From positions 9,243-73,242 of the forward strand of contig CAWHNT010000009.1 of NCBI GenBank assembly GCA_963830775.1: a DNA stretch of 64,000 bases, read 5' to 3'. Under the pieces are notes generated by a model. The model was given only the letters and a program-made list of their open reading frames with translations. It made no database searches and was not told where the DNA came from. Below, in pieces: positions 48,628 to 57,210 of the stretch (position 1 is its first letter; the number at the start of each line of letters is the position of its first letter). The position numbers and the translations under genes were made by a program. Origin of the DNA: CAWHNT01 sp963830775. GTDB taxonomy: Bacteria > Pseudomonadota > Alphaproteobacteria > Geminicoccales > Geminicoccaceae.

Positions 48628-49494
48628 ATGAGCCGCACCGTGATCGTCACCGGCATGTCGGGTGCCGGGCGCACCACGTGCCTCAAGATCCTGGAGGATC
48701 TCGGCTACGAGGCGGTCGACAACCTGCCGATCCGGCTGATCGGGCGGCTCCTGCGGATCGAGGAGCTCGAGCCCTACAACATCGCCATCGGCATCGACAG
48801 CCGGACCATGGGCTTCGAGCCCCGCCGCCTCGTCCGCCATGTGCGCAGCGTGCGCGAGCGGGCGACGGGCTCGTTCCACCTCCTCTTTCTCGACTGCGAC
48901 GACGACGTGCTGCAGCGGCGCTTCAGCACCACCCGCCGCCGCCACCCGCTGGCCGACGAGCTGCCGATGCTGGAGGCGCTGGCGCACGAGCGGGCGCTGC
49001 TGGCCCCGCTCAAGGCCTCGGCGGACCTCGTCGTCGACACGAGCGCGCTGGCCCTGCCCGACCTGCGCCGGATCCTGACCGGGCATCTGGGCGGGGCCGA
49101 GGGCCGGTTGCAGGTGGCCGTGGTCTCCTTCTCCTACAAGCACGGGCTGCCGCGCGACGCCGACCTCGTCTTCGACGTCCGCTTCCTGCGCAACCCGCAC
49201 TATGTCGACGAGCTCAAGGCCCTGACCGGGCAGGACGAGACGGTCCAGGCCTATGTCCGGGCCGACCCGGAGTTCGACAGCTTCATGGCGCACCTCCAGA
49301 GTCTGCTCGCACCGCTCCTCCCCCGCTACCAGAGCGAGGGCAAGAGTTACCTCACCATCGCCATCGGCTGCACCGGCGGCCAGCATCGCTCCGTCTATCT
49401 GGCCCTGCTCCTGGGCCAGTGGCTGGCGGCCGCCGACTGGGCCGTGAGCGTTCGCCATCGCGACATGCCGGGTGCTGTGGAGACTGAAGCATGA
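48628..49494 (+). CDS. rapZ: RapZ-family nucleotide-binding adaptor
   Basis: A 288-residue protein. The P-loop is VTGMSGAGRTT near the start; DLGYEAVDNLP, DSRTMGF, and the C-terminal TIAIGCTGGQHRSVYLA are RapZ hallmarks. In enterics RapZ guides RNase E to GlmZ; in alphaproteobacteria the target is unclear. It lies within the nitrogen PTS cluster, which fits its known regulatory links to PTS proteins. Confidence 0.94.
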   Translation: MSRTVIVTGMSGAGRTTCLKILEDLGYEAVDNLPIRLIGRLLRIEELEPYNIAIGIDSRTMGFEPRRLVRHVRSVRERATGSFHLLFLDCDDDVLQRRFSTTRRRHPLADELPMLEALAHERALLAPLKASADLVVDTSALALPDLRRILTGHLGGAEGRLQVAVVSFSYKHGLPRDADLVFDVRFLRNPHYVDELKALTGQDETVQAYVRADPEFDSFMAHLQSLLAPLLPRYQSEGKSYLTIAIGCTGGQHRSVYLALLLGQWLAAADWAVSVRHRDMPGAVETEA

Positions 49495-49898
49495 TCGGCC
49501 TCGTCCTGGTGACGCACGGGCGGCTGGCCGCGGAGTTCGTGGCGGCCCTCGAGCATATCGTGGGCCGGCAGGAGCGCGTGCTCACCGTCTGCATCGGTGC
49601 CGACGACGATGTGGAAGCGCGGCGGGCGGAGATCGTGCGCGCCATCCGCGAGGTCGACGATGGCAGCGGCGTCGTGGTGCTGACCGACATGTTCGGCGGC
49701 ACACCCTCGAACCTCGCCATCTCCACCATGGACAGGAAGGGCATCGAGGTGATCGCCGGCATGAACCTGCCGATGCTGATCAAGCTCGCCAGCGTGCGCG
49801 ACAGCGAGCCCCTGGCCGAGGCCGTGGTGGCGGCCCAGGAGGCCGGGCGCAAGTACATCAACGTGGCCAGCCGCCTGCTCACGCCCGAGAAGGGCTGA
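49491..49898 (+). CDS. PTS EIIA of mannose type
   Basis: A 135-residue EIIA-Man domain protein with phosphorylatable His9 (VLVTHGRLAAEF) and the FGGTPSN loop. No cognate EIIB/C permease is present, so a regulatory role in the nitrogen PTS is inferred. Its ATG overlaps the rapZ stop (ATGA). Confidence 0.92.
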   Translation: MIGLVLVTHGRLAAEFVAALEHIVGRQERVLTVCIGADDDVEARRAEIVRAIREVDDGSGVVVLTDMFGGTPSNLAISTMDRKGIEVIAGMNLPMLIKLASVRDSEPLAEAVVAAQEAGRKYINVASRLLTPEKG

Positions 49899-49905
49899 GC
49901 CGGCC

Positions 49906-50184
49906 TTGAGCACGGGCCCCCTTACCTGTCAGGTCACCATCTGCAACCAGCGCGGCCTGCATGCCAGGGCCGCGGCCAAGTTCGTCAAGACCGCCGAGGT
50001 CTTCACGGCCGATATCCGTGTCACCAAGGACGACCTCACCGTCGGCGGCACCTCCATCCTGGGCCTGATGATGCTGGCGGCGAGCCCGGGCAGCACGCTC
50101 ACCCTCGTCGTCGAGGGCGCTGACGCCCAGGCGGCCCTCCAGGCGGTGGTGGCACTCGTGGAAGCGGGCTTCGGCGAGACCTGA
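49906..50184 (+). CDS. ptsH: Phosphocarrier HPr (NPr-like)
   Basis: A 92-residue HPr with the active histidine His19 in NQRGLHARAAAKFVK and the regulatory serine at GTSILGLMML. The start is TTG at 49906. It closes the cluster rpoN-ptsN-hprK-rapZ-EIIA-HPr; no enzyme I gene follows here. It ends 12 bp before the convergent epimerase gene. Confidence 0.93.
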   Translation: MSTGPLTCQVTICNQRGLHARAAAKFVKTAEVFTADIRVTKDDLTVGGTSILGLMMLAASPGSTLTLVVEGADAQAALQAVVALVEAGFGET

Positions 50185-50196
50185 GCGGGCAGCCCG

Positions 50197-51258
50197 TCAG
50201 GCGGCTGCCGCGCCCGCCTCCTGCCGGTCGCGCAGAGGCACCCAGACATCCTGGTACCAGCGCACGAAGCGCTCGATGCCGGTCTCGATCGGCGTGCTCG
50301 GGCGGAAGCCCACGTCGCGGGCGAGGTCGTCGACATCGGCATAGGTCGCCGGCACGTCGCCCGGCTGCATCGGCTGCATTTCCTTGACGGCGGTGATGCC
50401 GAGGATGCGCTCGAGCGTGCCGATCACGTGCATCAGCTCCACGGGATGGTGGTTGCCGATATTGTAGAGCCGGTAGGGGGCCATGCTGGAGCCGGGATCG
50501 GGCTGCTCGCCCGTCCAGGCGGGATCGGGTGCCGGCACCTGGTCGAGCGTCCGGCAGACGCCCTCGACGATGTCGTCGACATAGGTGAAGTCGCGCCGCA
50601 TGCGGCCGTGGTTGAAGACCTTGATCGGCCGCCCGGCCAGCATCGACTCGACGAAGATGAACATCGCCATGTCGGGCCGGCCCCATGGCCCGTAGACGGT
50701 GAAGAAGCGCAGGCCCGTGACCGGCAGTCCGTAGAGATGGCTGTAGGTGTGGGCCATGAGCTCGTTCGCCTTCTTGGTGGCGGCGTAGAGGCTCAAAGGG
50801 TGATCGACATTGTCGTGGACCGAGAACGGCATGCTCGTGTTGGCGCCGTAGACCGAGCTGCTCGAGGCGTAGACGAGGTGCCGGACCTCGTGCTGCCGGC
50901 AGCCTTCCAGGACATTGGTGAAGCCGATCAGGTTCGAATCGATGTAGGCGTGCGGGTTGGTGAGCGAGTAGCGCACGCCGGCCTGGGCTGCGAGGTGGAT
51001 CACGGCGGTCGGTCGCTCGGCCCGGAACAGCTCGGCCATGCCCTCGCGATCGGCGAGGTCGAGCTTGGCGAAGCGGAAGCCGCCGCGGCCGCGCAGCCGT
51101 GCCAGCCGCGCCTCCTTGAGGCGGACATCGTAATAGGGGTTCAGGTTGTCGAGGCCGACCACCCGGCAGCCTTCGCCCAGCAGGCGCTCCGCCACGTGAT
51201 AGCCGATGAATCCCGCGGCACCGGTGACGAGCACAGGACCGGAATGGGCGAGGCGCAT
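50197..51258 (-). CDS. UDP-glucuronate 4-epimerase
   Basis: A 353-residue extended short-chain epimerase. GAAGFIG binds NAD, YASSSSVYG and LYAATKKANE give the Ser/Tyr/Lys triad, and LRFFTVYGPWGRPDMA is the CapI/LspL-type signature for UDP-galacturonate formation. It lies 4 bp after a UDP-sugar dehydrogenase gene, so together they could make uronic acid precursors for surface polysaccharide. Confidence 0.92.
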   Translation of the reverse strand: MRLAHSGPVLVTGAAGFIGYHVAERLLGEGCRVVGLDNLNPYYDVRLKEARLARLRGRGGFRFAKLDLADREGMAELFRAERPTAVIHLAAQAGVRYSLTNPHAYIDSNLIGFTNVLEGCRQHEVRHLVYASSSSVYGANTSMPFSVHDNVDHPLSLYAATKKANELMAHTYSHLYGLPVTGLRFFTVYGPWGRPDMAMFIFVESMLAGRPIKVFNHGRMRRDFTYVDDIVEGVCRTLDQVPAPDPAWTGEQPDPGSSMAPYRLYNIGNHHPVELMHVIGTLERILGITAVKEMQPMQPGDVPATYADVDDLARDVGFRPSTPIETGIERFVRWYQDVWVPLRDRQEAGAAAA

Positions 51259-51262
51259 CGCT

Positions 51263-52553
<1,291 letters not shown>

Positions 52554-52683
52554 GCCGCTCTCCTGACCACCGCCTGCCGCCCGGCCGGCCCGGTGCTGTG
52601 GCCATGCAAGTCCTCATAGCGCCGCACGATGGCACGGCGGTGAGGAAATCGCAGCTACGGCTCAATCTCCCGACAGCGGGCCG

Positions 52684-52998
52684 CTAGCCGCCCACGGTCT
52701 GCACCACCTCGAAGCCCTCGAACTGCGGGTGGCCCAGATAGAGGCCGGTATGGTCCCCGGCCGAGCGGTGCGCGTCGCGGAAAGCCTGGCTCCTGGTCCA
52801 GTCCTCGAAGGCGGCGCGGGAGGCCCAGATGGTGTGCGAGGCGAAGAGGGTCTCGTCCTCGCCCGTGGGCCCGCGCAGGAGGTGGAACTCGACGAAGCCC
52901 GGCACGCCGCTCAGATGCGTGTCGCGCTCGGTCCAGATCCGCTGGAACCGCTCCTCCTCCCCGAGGCGCACCCTGAAGCGGTTCATGGCGATGAACAT
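52684..52998 (-). CDS. ABM-domain monooxygenase, HmoA-like
   Basis: A 104-residue dimeric ferredoxin-like protein. FIAMNRFRVRLGEEERFQRIW, LRGPTGEDETLFASHTIW and ASRAAFEDWTRSQAF match the antibiotic biosynthesis monooxygenase family, closest in pattern to heme-degrading HmoA/IsdG types. Starts at ATG 52998; a longer frame enters the TIR gene. It follows the large TIR gene by 38 bp on the same strand. Confidence 0.83.
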   Translation of the reverse strand: MFIAMNRFRVRLGEEERFQRIWTERDTHLSGVPGFVEFHLLRGPTGEDETLFASHTIWASRAAFEDWTRSQAFRDAHRSAGDHTGLYLGHPQFEGFEVVQTVGG

Positions 52999-53036
52999 GG
53001 AGACTTCCCGATCTGCTGTGCTGGACCGGGCCTGAG

Positions 53037-54230
53037 CTAGCGCCCGCCGGCCGCCGTGCCAGGGCCGGCCAGGAGCCGGGCCAGGAGCCGCTCGCCGACC
53101 CGCGTCAGCTCCACGGTCGCAGCCCTGCCCGCATGCTCCACATGGCGAAGCCACTTGTCGCGCAGCATGCGGTTCAGGACCTCCGTGACCACTGGCTCGC
53201 CGAACCCGTCCGCCACCAGTTCCTCGTCGACCACGCGCTTCTTCGCCAGCAGCGTTTCCAGGAGCAGCCGCTCGCCCGGATCGCCGCCGGCCAGGAGCGA
53301 GCGCGTCGAGGGATGCAGCCACTCCCGGTGCTCGGCCTCGGACGCGAAGCCCTGGAGCGCGAACCGCAACGGGCTCTGGTCCAGGTCGGCGAGGCCCGCC
53401 TTGACGGCCGGGTCCAGGCCGAGCTCGGCCACGACCGCAGCCGCCTCCTCCTCGACCCGGTACTTGGCATCCCGAAGCATCTCGTGCGCTTGTGCCGAAG
53501 CCCGGCCCGCCGCACCCAGCCACTCGTCGAGCAGGCCCTGATAATGCCGGGCAGCCTGGCTGAAGAAGGCAGCGGCCCGCATCCCGGTCGATGGGCGCAG
53601 CTCACCGCCCAGCCGCGGGAGCATGGCCTGGGCCCGGTCCAGCAGCCTGCCGCCCAGCGCCAGCGCCCGGCGCTTCTGGGTCAGGTCGTAGCCGGTCGAG
53701 CGCACGTCGATCAGCAGCCGCGCCCCGCTGTCGAGGAGATGGGCGAAGAGCACCTTCGCCGGCACGTCCGCGGTCGAGCCGTAGAGAGCGCCGGCCTGCC
53801 GCCGGTAGGTGGTACCCAAGGGCGGCTTCGGGTCCCGCCCGAGCAGGAAGTCCAGGAGTCCCGAGAGCTCCTGCTCGAAGCGCGCCGGGTCGCGGAAATC
53901 CACGTGCTTGATGTCGCGCAGGCTGATCGGGATCTCGGTGTCCCTGACCAGCAGGGGCACCAGCGTGGCCTCCGCACCGGAGAGCCTGCTGGCCAGCAGG
54001 CTGCGCCATTCGTGGCTCACCCAGCGTGCCGTGGGGCCCACCGCCTCGGGCGTAAGCACCAGCAGCAGCACGGTCGCCCGGCTCAGCGCCTCGTCGATCC
54101 GGCCGGTGATCGAGTCCCCGGGCCTGATCTCCCACTTGTCGAGCCAGACCTCGAGGCCCGCTTCCCGCAGCCTCGTCGCCAGCCGCTCCGACCAGTCCGT
54201 ATCGGCACCCTTGTGGCTGACGAAGATCAT
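53037..54230 (-). CDS. TIR-domain protein with long unassigned C-terminal region
   Basis: A 397-residue protein. The N-terminal TIR domain (residues 1-125) starts IFVSHKGADTDWS, has VWLDKWEIRPGDS and RWVSHEWRSLL with Glu74 at the catalytic position. Residues about 150-390 are largely helical (RLLDRAQAMLPRLGG, HYQGLLDEWLGAAGRAS, VEEEAAAVVAELGL, then a winged-helix-like LVADGFGEPVVTEVLNRMLRDKWL end). I recognise no family there. It is divergent from ahcY. NAD-consuming or signalling activity is inference. Confidence 0.8.
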   Translation of the reverse strand: MIFVSHKGADTDWSERLATRLREAGLEVWLDKWEIRPGDSITGRIDEALSRATVLLLVLTPEAVGPTARWVSHEWRSLLASRLSGAEATLVPLLVRDTEIPISLRDIKHVDFRDPARFEQELSGLLDFLLGRDPKPPLGTTYRRQAGALYGSTADVPAKVLFAHLLDSGARLLIDVRSTGYDLTQKRRALALGGRLLDRAQAMLPRLGGELRPSTGMRAAAFFSQAARHYQGLLDEWLGAAGRASAQAHEMLRDAKYRVEEEAAAVVAELGLDPAVKAGLADLDQSPLRFALQGFASEAEHREWLHPSTRSLLAGGDPGERLLLETLLAKKRVVDEELVADGFGEPVVTEVLNRMLRDKWLRHVEHAGRAATVELTRVGERLLARLLAGPGTAAGGR

Positions 54231-54393
54231 GCCCCGCCCCGCATCCGGTGCCGGAGATCTACCAGTGCGCGACCTGGCCGCGTACCCCCTAACCTTGCCC
54301 CGCCCGGCCCCTTGTGCTTAACGCCTGCCAGCCTGCACCGGGTGCCGCCCGTCGCGCGCCGCACCCCGCTTCTTTGCGCCATGGAGATCCGTC

Positions 54394-55788
54394 GTGTCCA
54401 AGGACTACCGCGTCGCCGATATCGGGCTTGCCGACTGGGGGCGGCGCGAGATCGCGATCGCCGAGACCGAGATGCCCGGCCTGATGGCGATCCGGGCCGA
54501 GTACGGCGCACGGCAGCCGCTCAAGGGTGCGCGCATCGCGGGCTCCCTGCACATGACGATCCAGACCGCGGTGCTGATCGAGACCCTGACCCACCTGGGG
54601 GCCGACGTCCGCTGGGCGTCGTGCAACATCTTCTCGACCCAGGACCATGCGGCGGCCGCCATCGCCGCCGCGGGCGTGCCCGTCTTCGCCTACAAGGGCG
54701 AGTCGCTGGAAGAGTATTGGGAGTACGCCCACAACATCTTCGAGTGGCACGATGGCGGCGCCCCGAACATGATCCTGGACGATGGCGGCGATGCCACGCT
54801 GCTGGTCCATCTGGGCCGCAGGGCCGAAGCCGACGCATCCGTCCTCGACGATCCGAAGAACGAGGAGGAGGAAGCCCTCTACGCCTCGATGAAGAAGCGC
54901 CTCAAGAGCGCCCCCGGCTGGTACACGAGCCTGGGCGACGCCATCCGCGGCGTCACCGAGGAGACCACGACCGGCGTGCACCGCCTCTACGAGATGGAGC
55001 GCCGCGGCGAGCTGCTGTTCCCCGCCATCAACGTCAACGACAGCGTCACCAAGTCGAAGTTCGACAATCTCTATGGCTGCCGCGAGAGCCTGGTCGACGG
55101 CATCCGCCGCGCCACCGACGTGATGATGGCCGGCAAGGTGGCCATGGTCGCCGGCTTCGGCGATGTCGGCAAGGGCTCGGCCGCCTCCTTGCGCAATGCC
55201 GGTGCCCGCGTGCTCGTCTCCGAGGTCGACCCGATCTGCGCCCTCCAGGCCGCCATGGAGGGCTACGAGGTCACGACGATGGAGGACGCGGCCCCCCGCG
55301 CCGACATCTTCGTCACCGCCACCGGCAATGTCGACGTCATCACCCTCGACCACATGCGGGCGATGAAGGACCGGGCGATCGTCTGCAACATCGGCCACTT
55401 CGACAGCGAGATCCAGGTCGCCAACCTGCGCAACTTCCGCTGGCACCCGGTCAAGCCGCAGGTGGACGAGATCGAGTTCCCGAACGGCCGCCGGATCATC
55501 CTCCTGGCCGAGGGCCGGCTCGTGAACCTGGGCTGTGCGACCGGCCACCCGAGCTTCGTGATGTCGGCCTCGTTCACCAACCAGACGCTGGCGCAGATCG
55601 AGCTCTGGGCCAACCAGGGCAAGTACGCGCGCAAGGTCTACACCCTGCCCAAGTCGCTGGACGAGAAGGTGGCGGCCCTGCACCTCGACAAGATCGGCGT
55701 GAAGCTCACCAAGCTCACGCCGCAGCAGGCCTCCTATCTGGGCCTCGCACCCGAGGGGCCGTTCAAGCCCGAGCCTTACCGCTACTGA
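54394..55788 (+). CDS. ahcY: S-adenosylhomocysteine hydrolase
   Basis: Hydrolyses SAH to adenosine and homocysteine. The 464 residues include the long-form insertion of proteobacteria (FPAINVNDSVTKSKFDNLYG). VAGFGDVGKGSA is the NAD site, and the C-terminus KLTPQQASYLG...KPEPYRY is invariant. The start is GTG 54394 after GGAGATCC. The 163 bp upstream contain no recognisable SAH or SAM riboswitch. It heads a coupled run through tsaE, amgK and addB. Confidence 0.96.
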   Translation: MSKDYRVADIGLADWGRREIAIAETEMPGLMAIRAEYGARQPLKGARIAGSLHMTIQTAVLIETLTHLGADVRWASCNIFSTQDHAAAAIAAAGVPVFAYKGESLEEYWEYAHNIFEWHDGGAPNMILDDGGDATLLVHLGRRAEADASVLDDPKNEEEEALYASMKKRLKSAPGWYTSLGDAIRGVTEETTTGVHRLYEMERRGELLFPAINVNDSVTKSKFDNLYGCRESLVDGIRRATDVMMAGKVAMVAGFGDVGKGSAASLRNAGARVLVSEVDPICALQAAMEGYEVTTMEDAAPRADIFVTATGNVDVITLDHMRAMKDRAIVCNIGHFDSEIQVANLRNFRWHPVKPQVDEIEFPNGRRIILLAEGRLVNLGCATGHPSFVMSASFTNQTLAQIELWANQGKYARKVYTLPKSLDEKVAALHLDKIGVKLTKLTPQQASYLGLAPEGPFKPEPYRY

Positions 55789-56243
55789 GCACGCTCACCC
55801 TTCGCCTGCCGGACCTCGCCGCGACCCGGGCCTTCGGCGCCCGGCTCGCCGCGAGCTTGCGCGCAGGCGACGTGGTGGCGCTCGAGGGCGATCTCGGGGC
55901 CGGCAAGACGGAGCTGGCGCGGGCGGTGATCCGCTCGCTTGCCGGTGCCGACATCCCGGTCCCCAGCCCCACCTTCACCCTCCTCCAGGCCTATGAGCTG
56001 CCGGGCCTCACCGTGACCCACGCCGACCTCTACCGCCTGTCCGACCCGAGCGAGGTCCTGGAGCTCGGCCTCGACGAGGCCTGGGAGCAGGGTGCAGTCC
56101 TGGTCGAATGGCCCGAGCGGGCCGGCGATCTCCTGCCTGCGGAGCGGCTGACCCTGCACCTGCGCCACGTGCCGGAAGCCGGCGCCGAGGCACGCGACAT
56201 CGAGATCGAGGGTGGCGAGCGGTGGCGGAGCCTTCAGGCGTGA
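55785..56243 (+). CDS. tsaE: TsaE, tRNA t6A synthesis ATPase
   Basis: A 152-residue P-loop protein that powers t6A tRNA modification. Walker A is LEGDLGAGKTELARAVIR; VPSPTFTLLQAYE and HADLYRL follow, with the LVEWPERAGDLLP motif near the end. No ATG/GTG/TTG precedes the conserved start: CTG at 55785, overlapping the ahcY stop (CTGA), is the best candidate, otherwise TTG 55857 would remove the N-terminal strand. Confidence 0.88.
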   Translation: MSTLTLRLPDLAATRAFGARLAASLRAGDVVALEGDLGAGKTELARAVIRSLAGADIPVPSPTFTLLQAYELPGLTVTHADLYRLSDPSEVLELGLDEAWEQGAVLVEWPERAGDLLPAERLTLHLRHVPEAGAEARDIEIEGGERWRSLQA

Positions 56244-57202
56244 GCAGCCGCGACGACGAGATCGACCGTTTTCTCGGCGCCGCAGGCTGGGCCGGTGCGG
56301 AGCGGCAGCCGCTGGGTGCGGACTGGTCGAACCGCCGCTACGAGCGCGTCCGCCGCCACGGCACCAGCGCCATCCTCATGGATGCTGCCGGCGACGCGCC
56401 GGTCGGCGCCTTCATCGCGGTCGACCGCTGGCTGCGCAGCATCGACCTGCACGCGCCCGAGCTCCTGGGCATCGACGAGCCCGCGGGCCTGCTCCTGCTC
56501 GAGGACCTCGGCGACGACCTCCTGGCCCGGGTCGTCGCCGAAGGCGGCGACGAGCTCGAGCTCTACCATCTGGCGCTCGACGCGATCCTGCACTTCCAGG
56601 ATGCCGAGCCTCCCGCCTTCCTGCCGGTGCTCGACGAGTCGGGCCTGCTCGGCCTCCTCGACCTCTATCTCGACTTCGCCACCCCCTCCCTTCCCGCCGA
56701 TGCCCGCGCCGAGTTCACGGCAATCTGGCAGGGCCTCCTCCCGCGGGCACGGCTCGGCGAGGGTGTGTTCCTCTACCGCGACTACCATGCCGAGAACCTG
56801 CTCTGGCTCCCTCACGAGCGCGGCCTGTGGCGCTTGGGCCTGCTCGACTTCCAGGACGCCTTCAAGGGCCCCGCCGCCTACGATCTCGTCTCCCTGATCC
56901 AGGACGCCCGCCGCGACGTGGCACCCGAGGTCGCCGCCTCCGTCGTGCAGCGCTACCTCGCCGCCCGGCCTGCGCTCGACCCCGAAGCGCTGGCCGTCGC
57001 CATGGCCGTGCTCGGCGCCCAGCGGGCGATGCGCATCCTGGGCGTGATAGCACGGCTCACCGTGACCAAGGGCCGAGCCTTCCCCCCCGGTATGAACGAG
57101 CGCGTTTTGGGGCACCTTGTTGCAGCCCTGGCCCATCCGGCGCTTGCGGAGCTGCGTGGCTGGTGCGACCGTCATGGGACGCTGACCCGCAAAGGCCCCT
57201 GA
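56240..57202 (+). CDS. amgK: AmgK-like sugar kinase
   Basis: An aminoglycoside-phosphotransferase-fold kinase of 320 residues. The catalytic loop FLYRDYHAENLLW (Asp near 180) and LLDFQDA metal motif are visible. In this gene context the family phosphorylates MurNAc/GlcNAc at the anomeric carbon in the cell wall recycling shortcut. The usual partner murU is absent: addB begins 8 bp after the stop. GTG 56240 overlaps the tsaE stop. Confidence 0.87.
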   Translation: MSSRDDEIDRFLGAAGWAGAERQPLGADWSNRRYERVRRHGTSAILMDAAGDAPVGAFIAVDRWLRSIDLHAPELLGIDEPAGLLLLEDLGDDLLARVVAEGGDELELYHLALDAILHFQDAEPPAFLPVLDESGLLGLLDLYLDFATPSLPADARAEFTAIWQGLLPRARLGEGVFLYRDYHAENLLWLPHERGLWRLGLLDFQDAFKGPAAYDLVSLIQDARRDVAPEVAASVVQRYLAARPALDPEALAVAMAVLGAQRAMRILGVIARLTVTKGRAFPPGMNERVLGHLVAALAHPALAELRGWCDRHGTLTRKGP

Positions 57203-57210
57203 CCCGCCGC

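Noticed and set aside
54231..54393. SAH or SAM riboswitch before ahcY
   Set aside because: No match to the conserved core motifs or stem pattern that I could find by eye.
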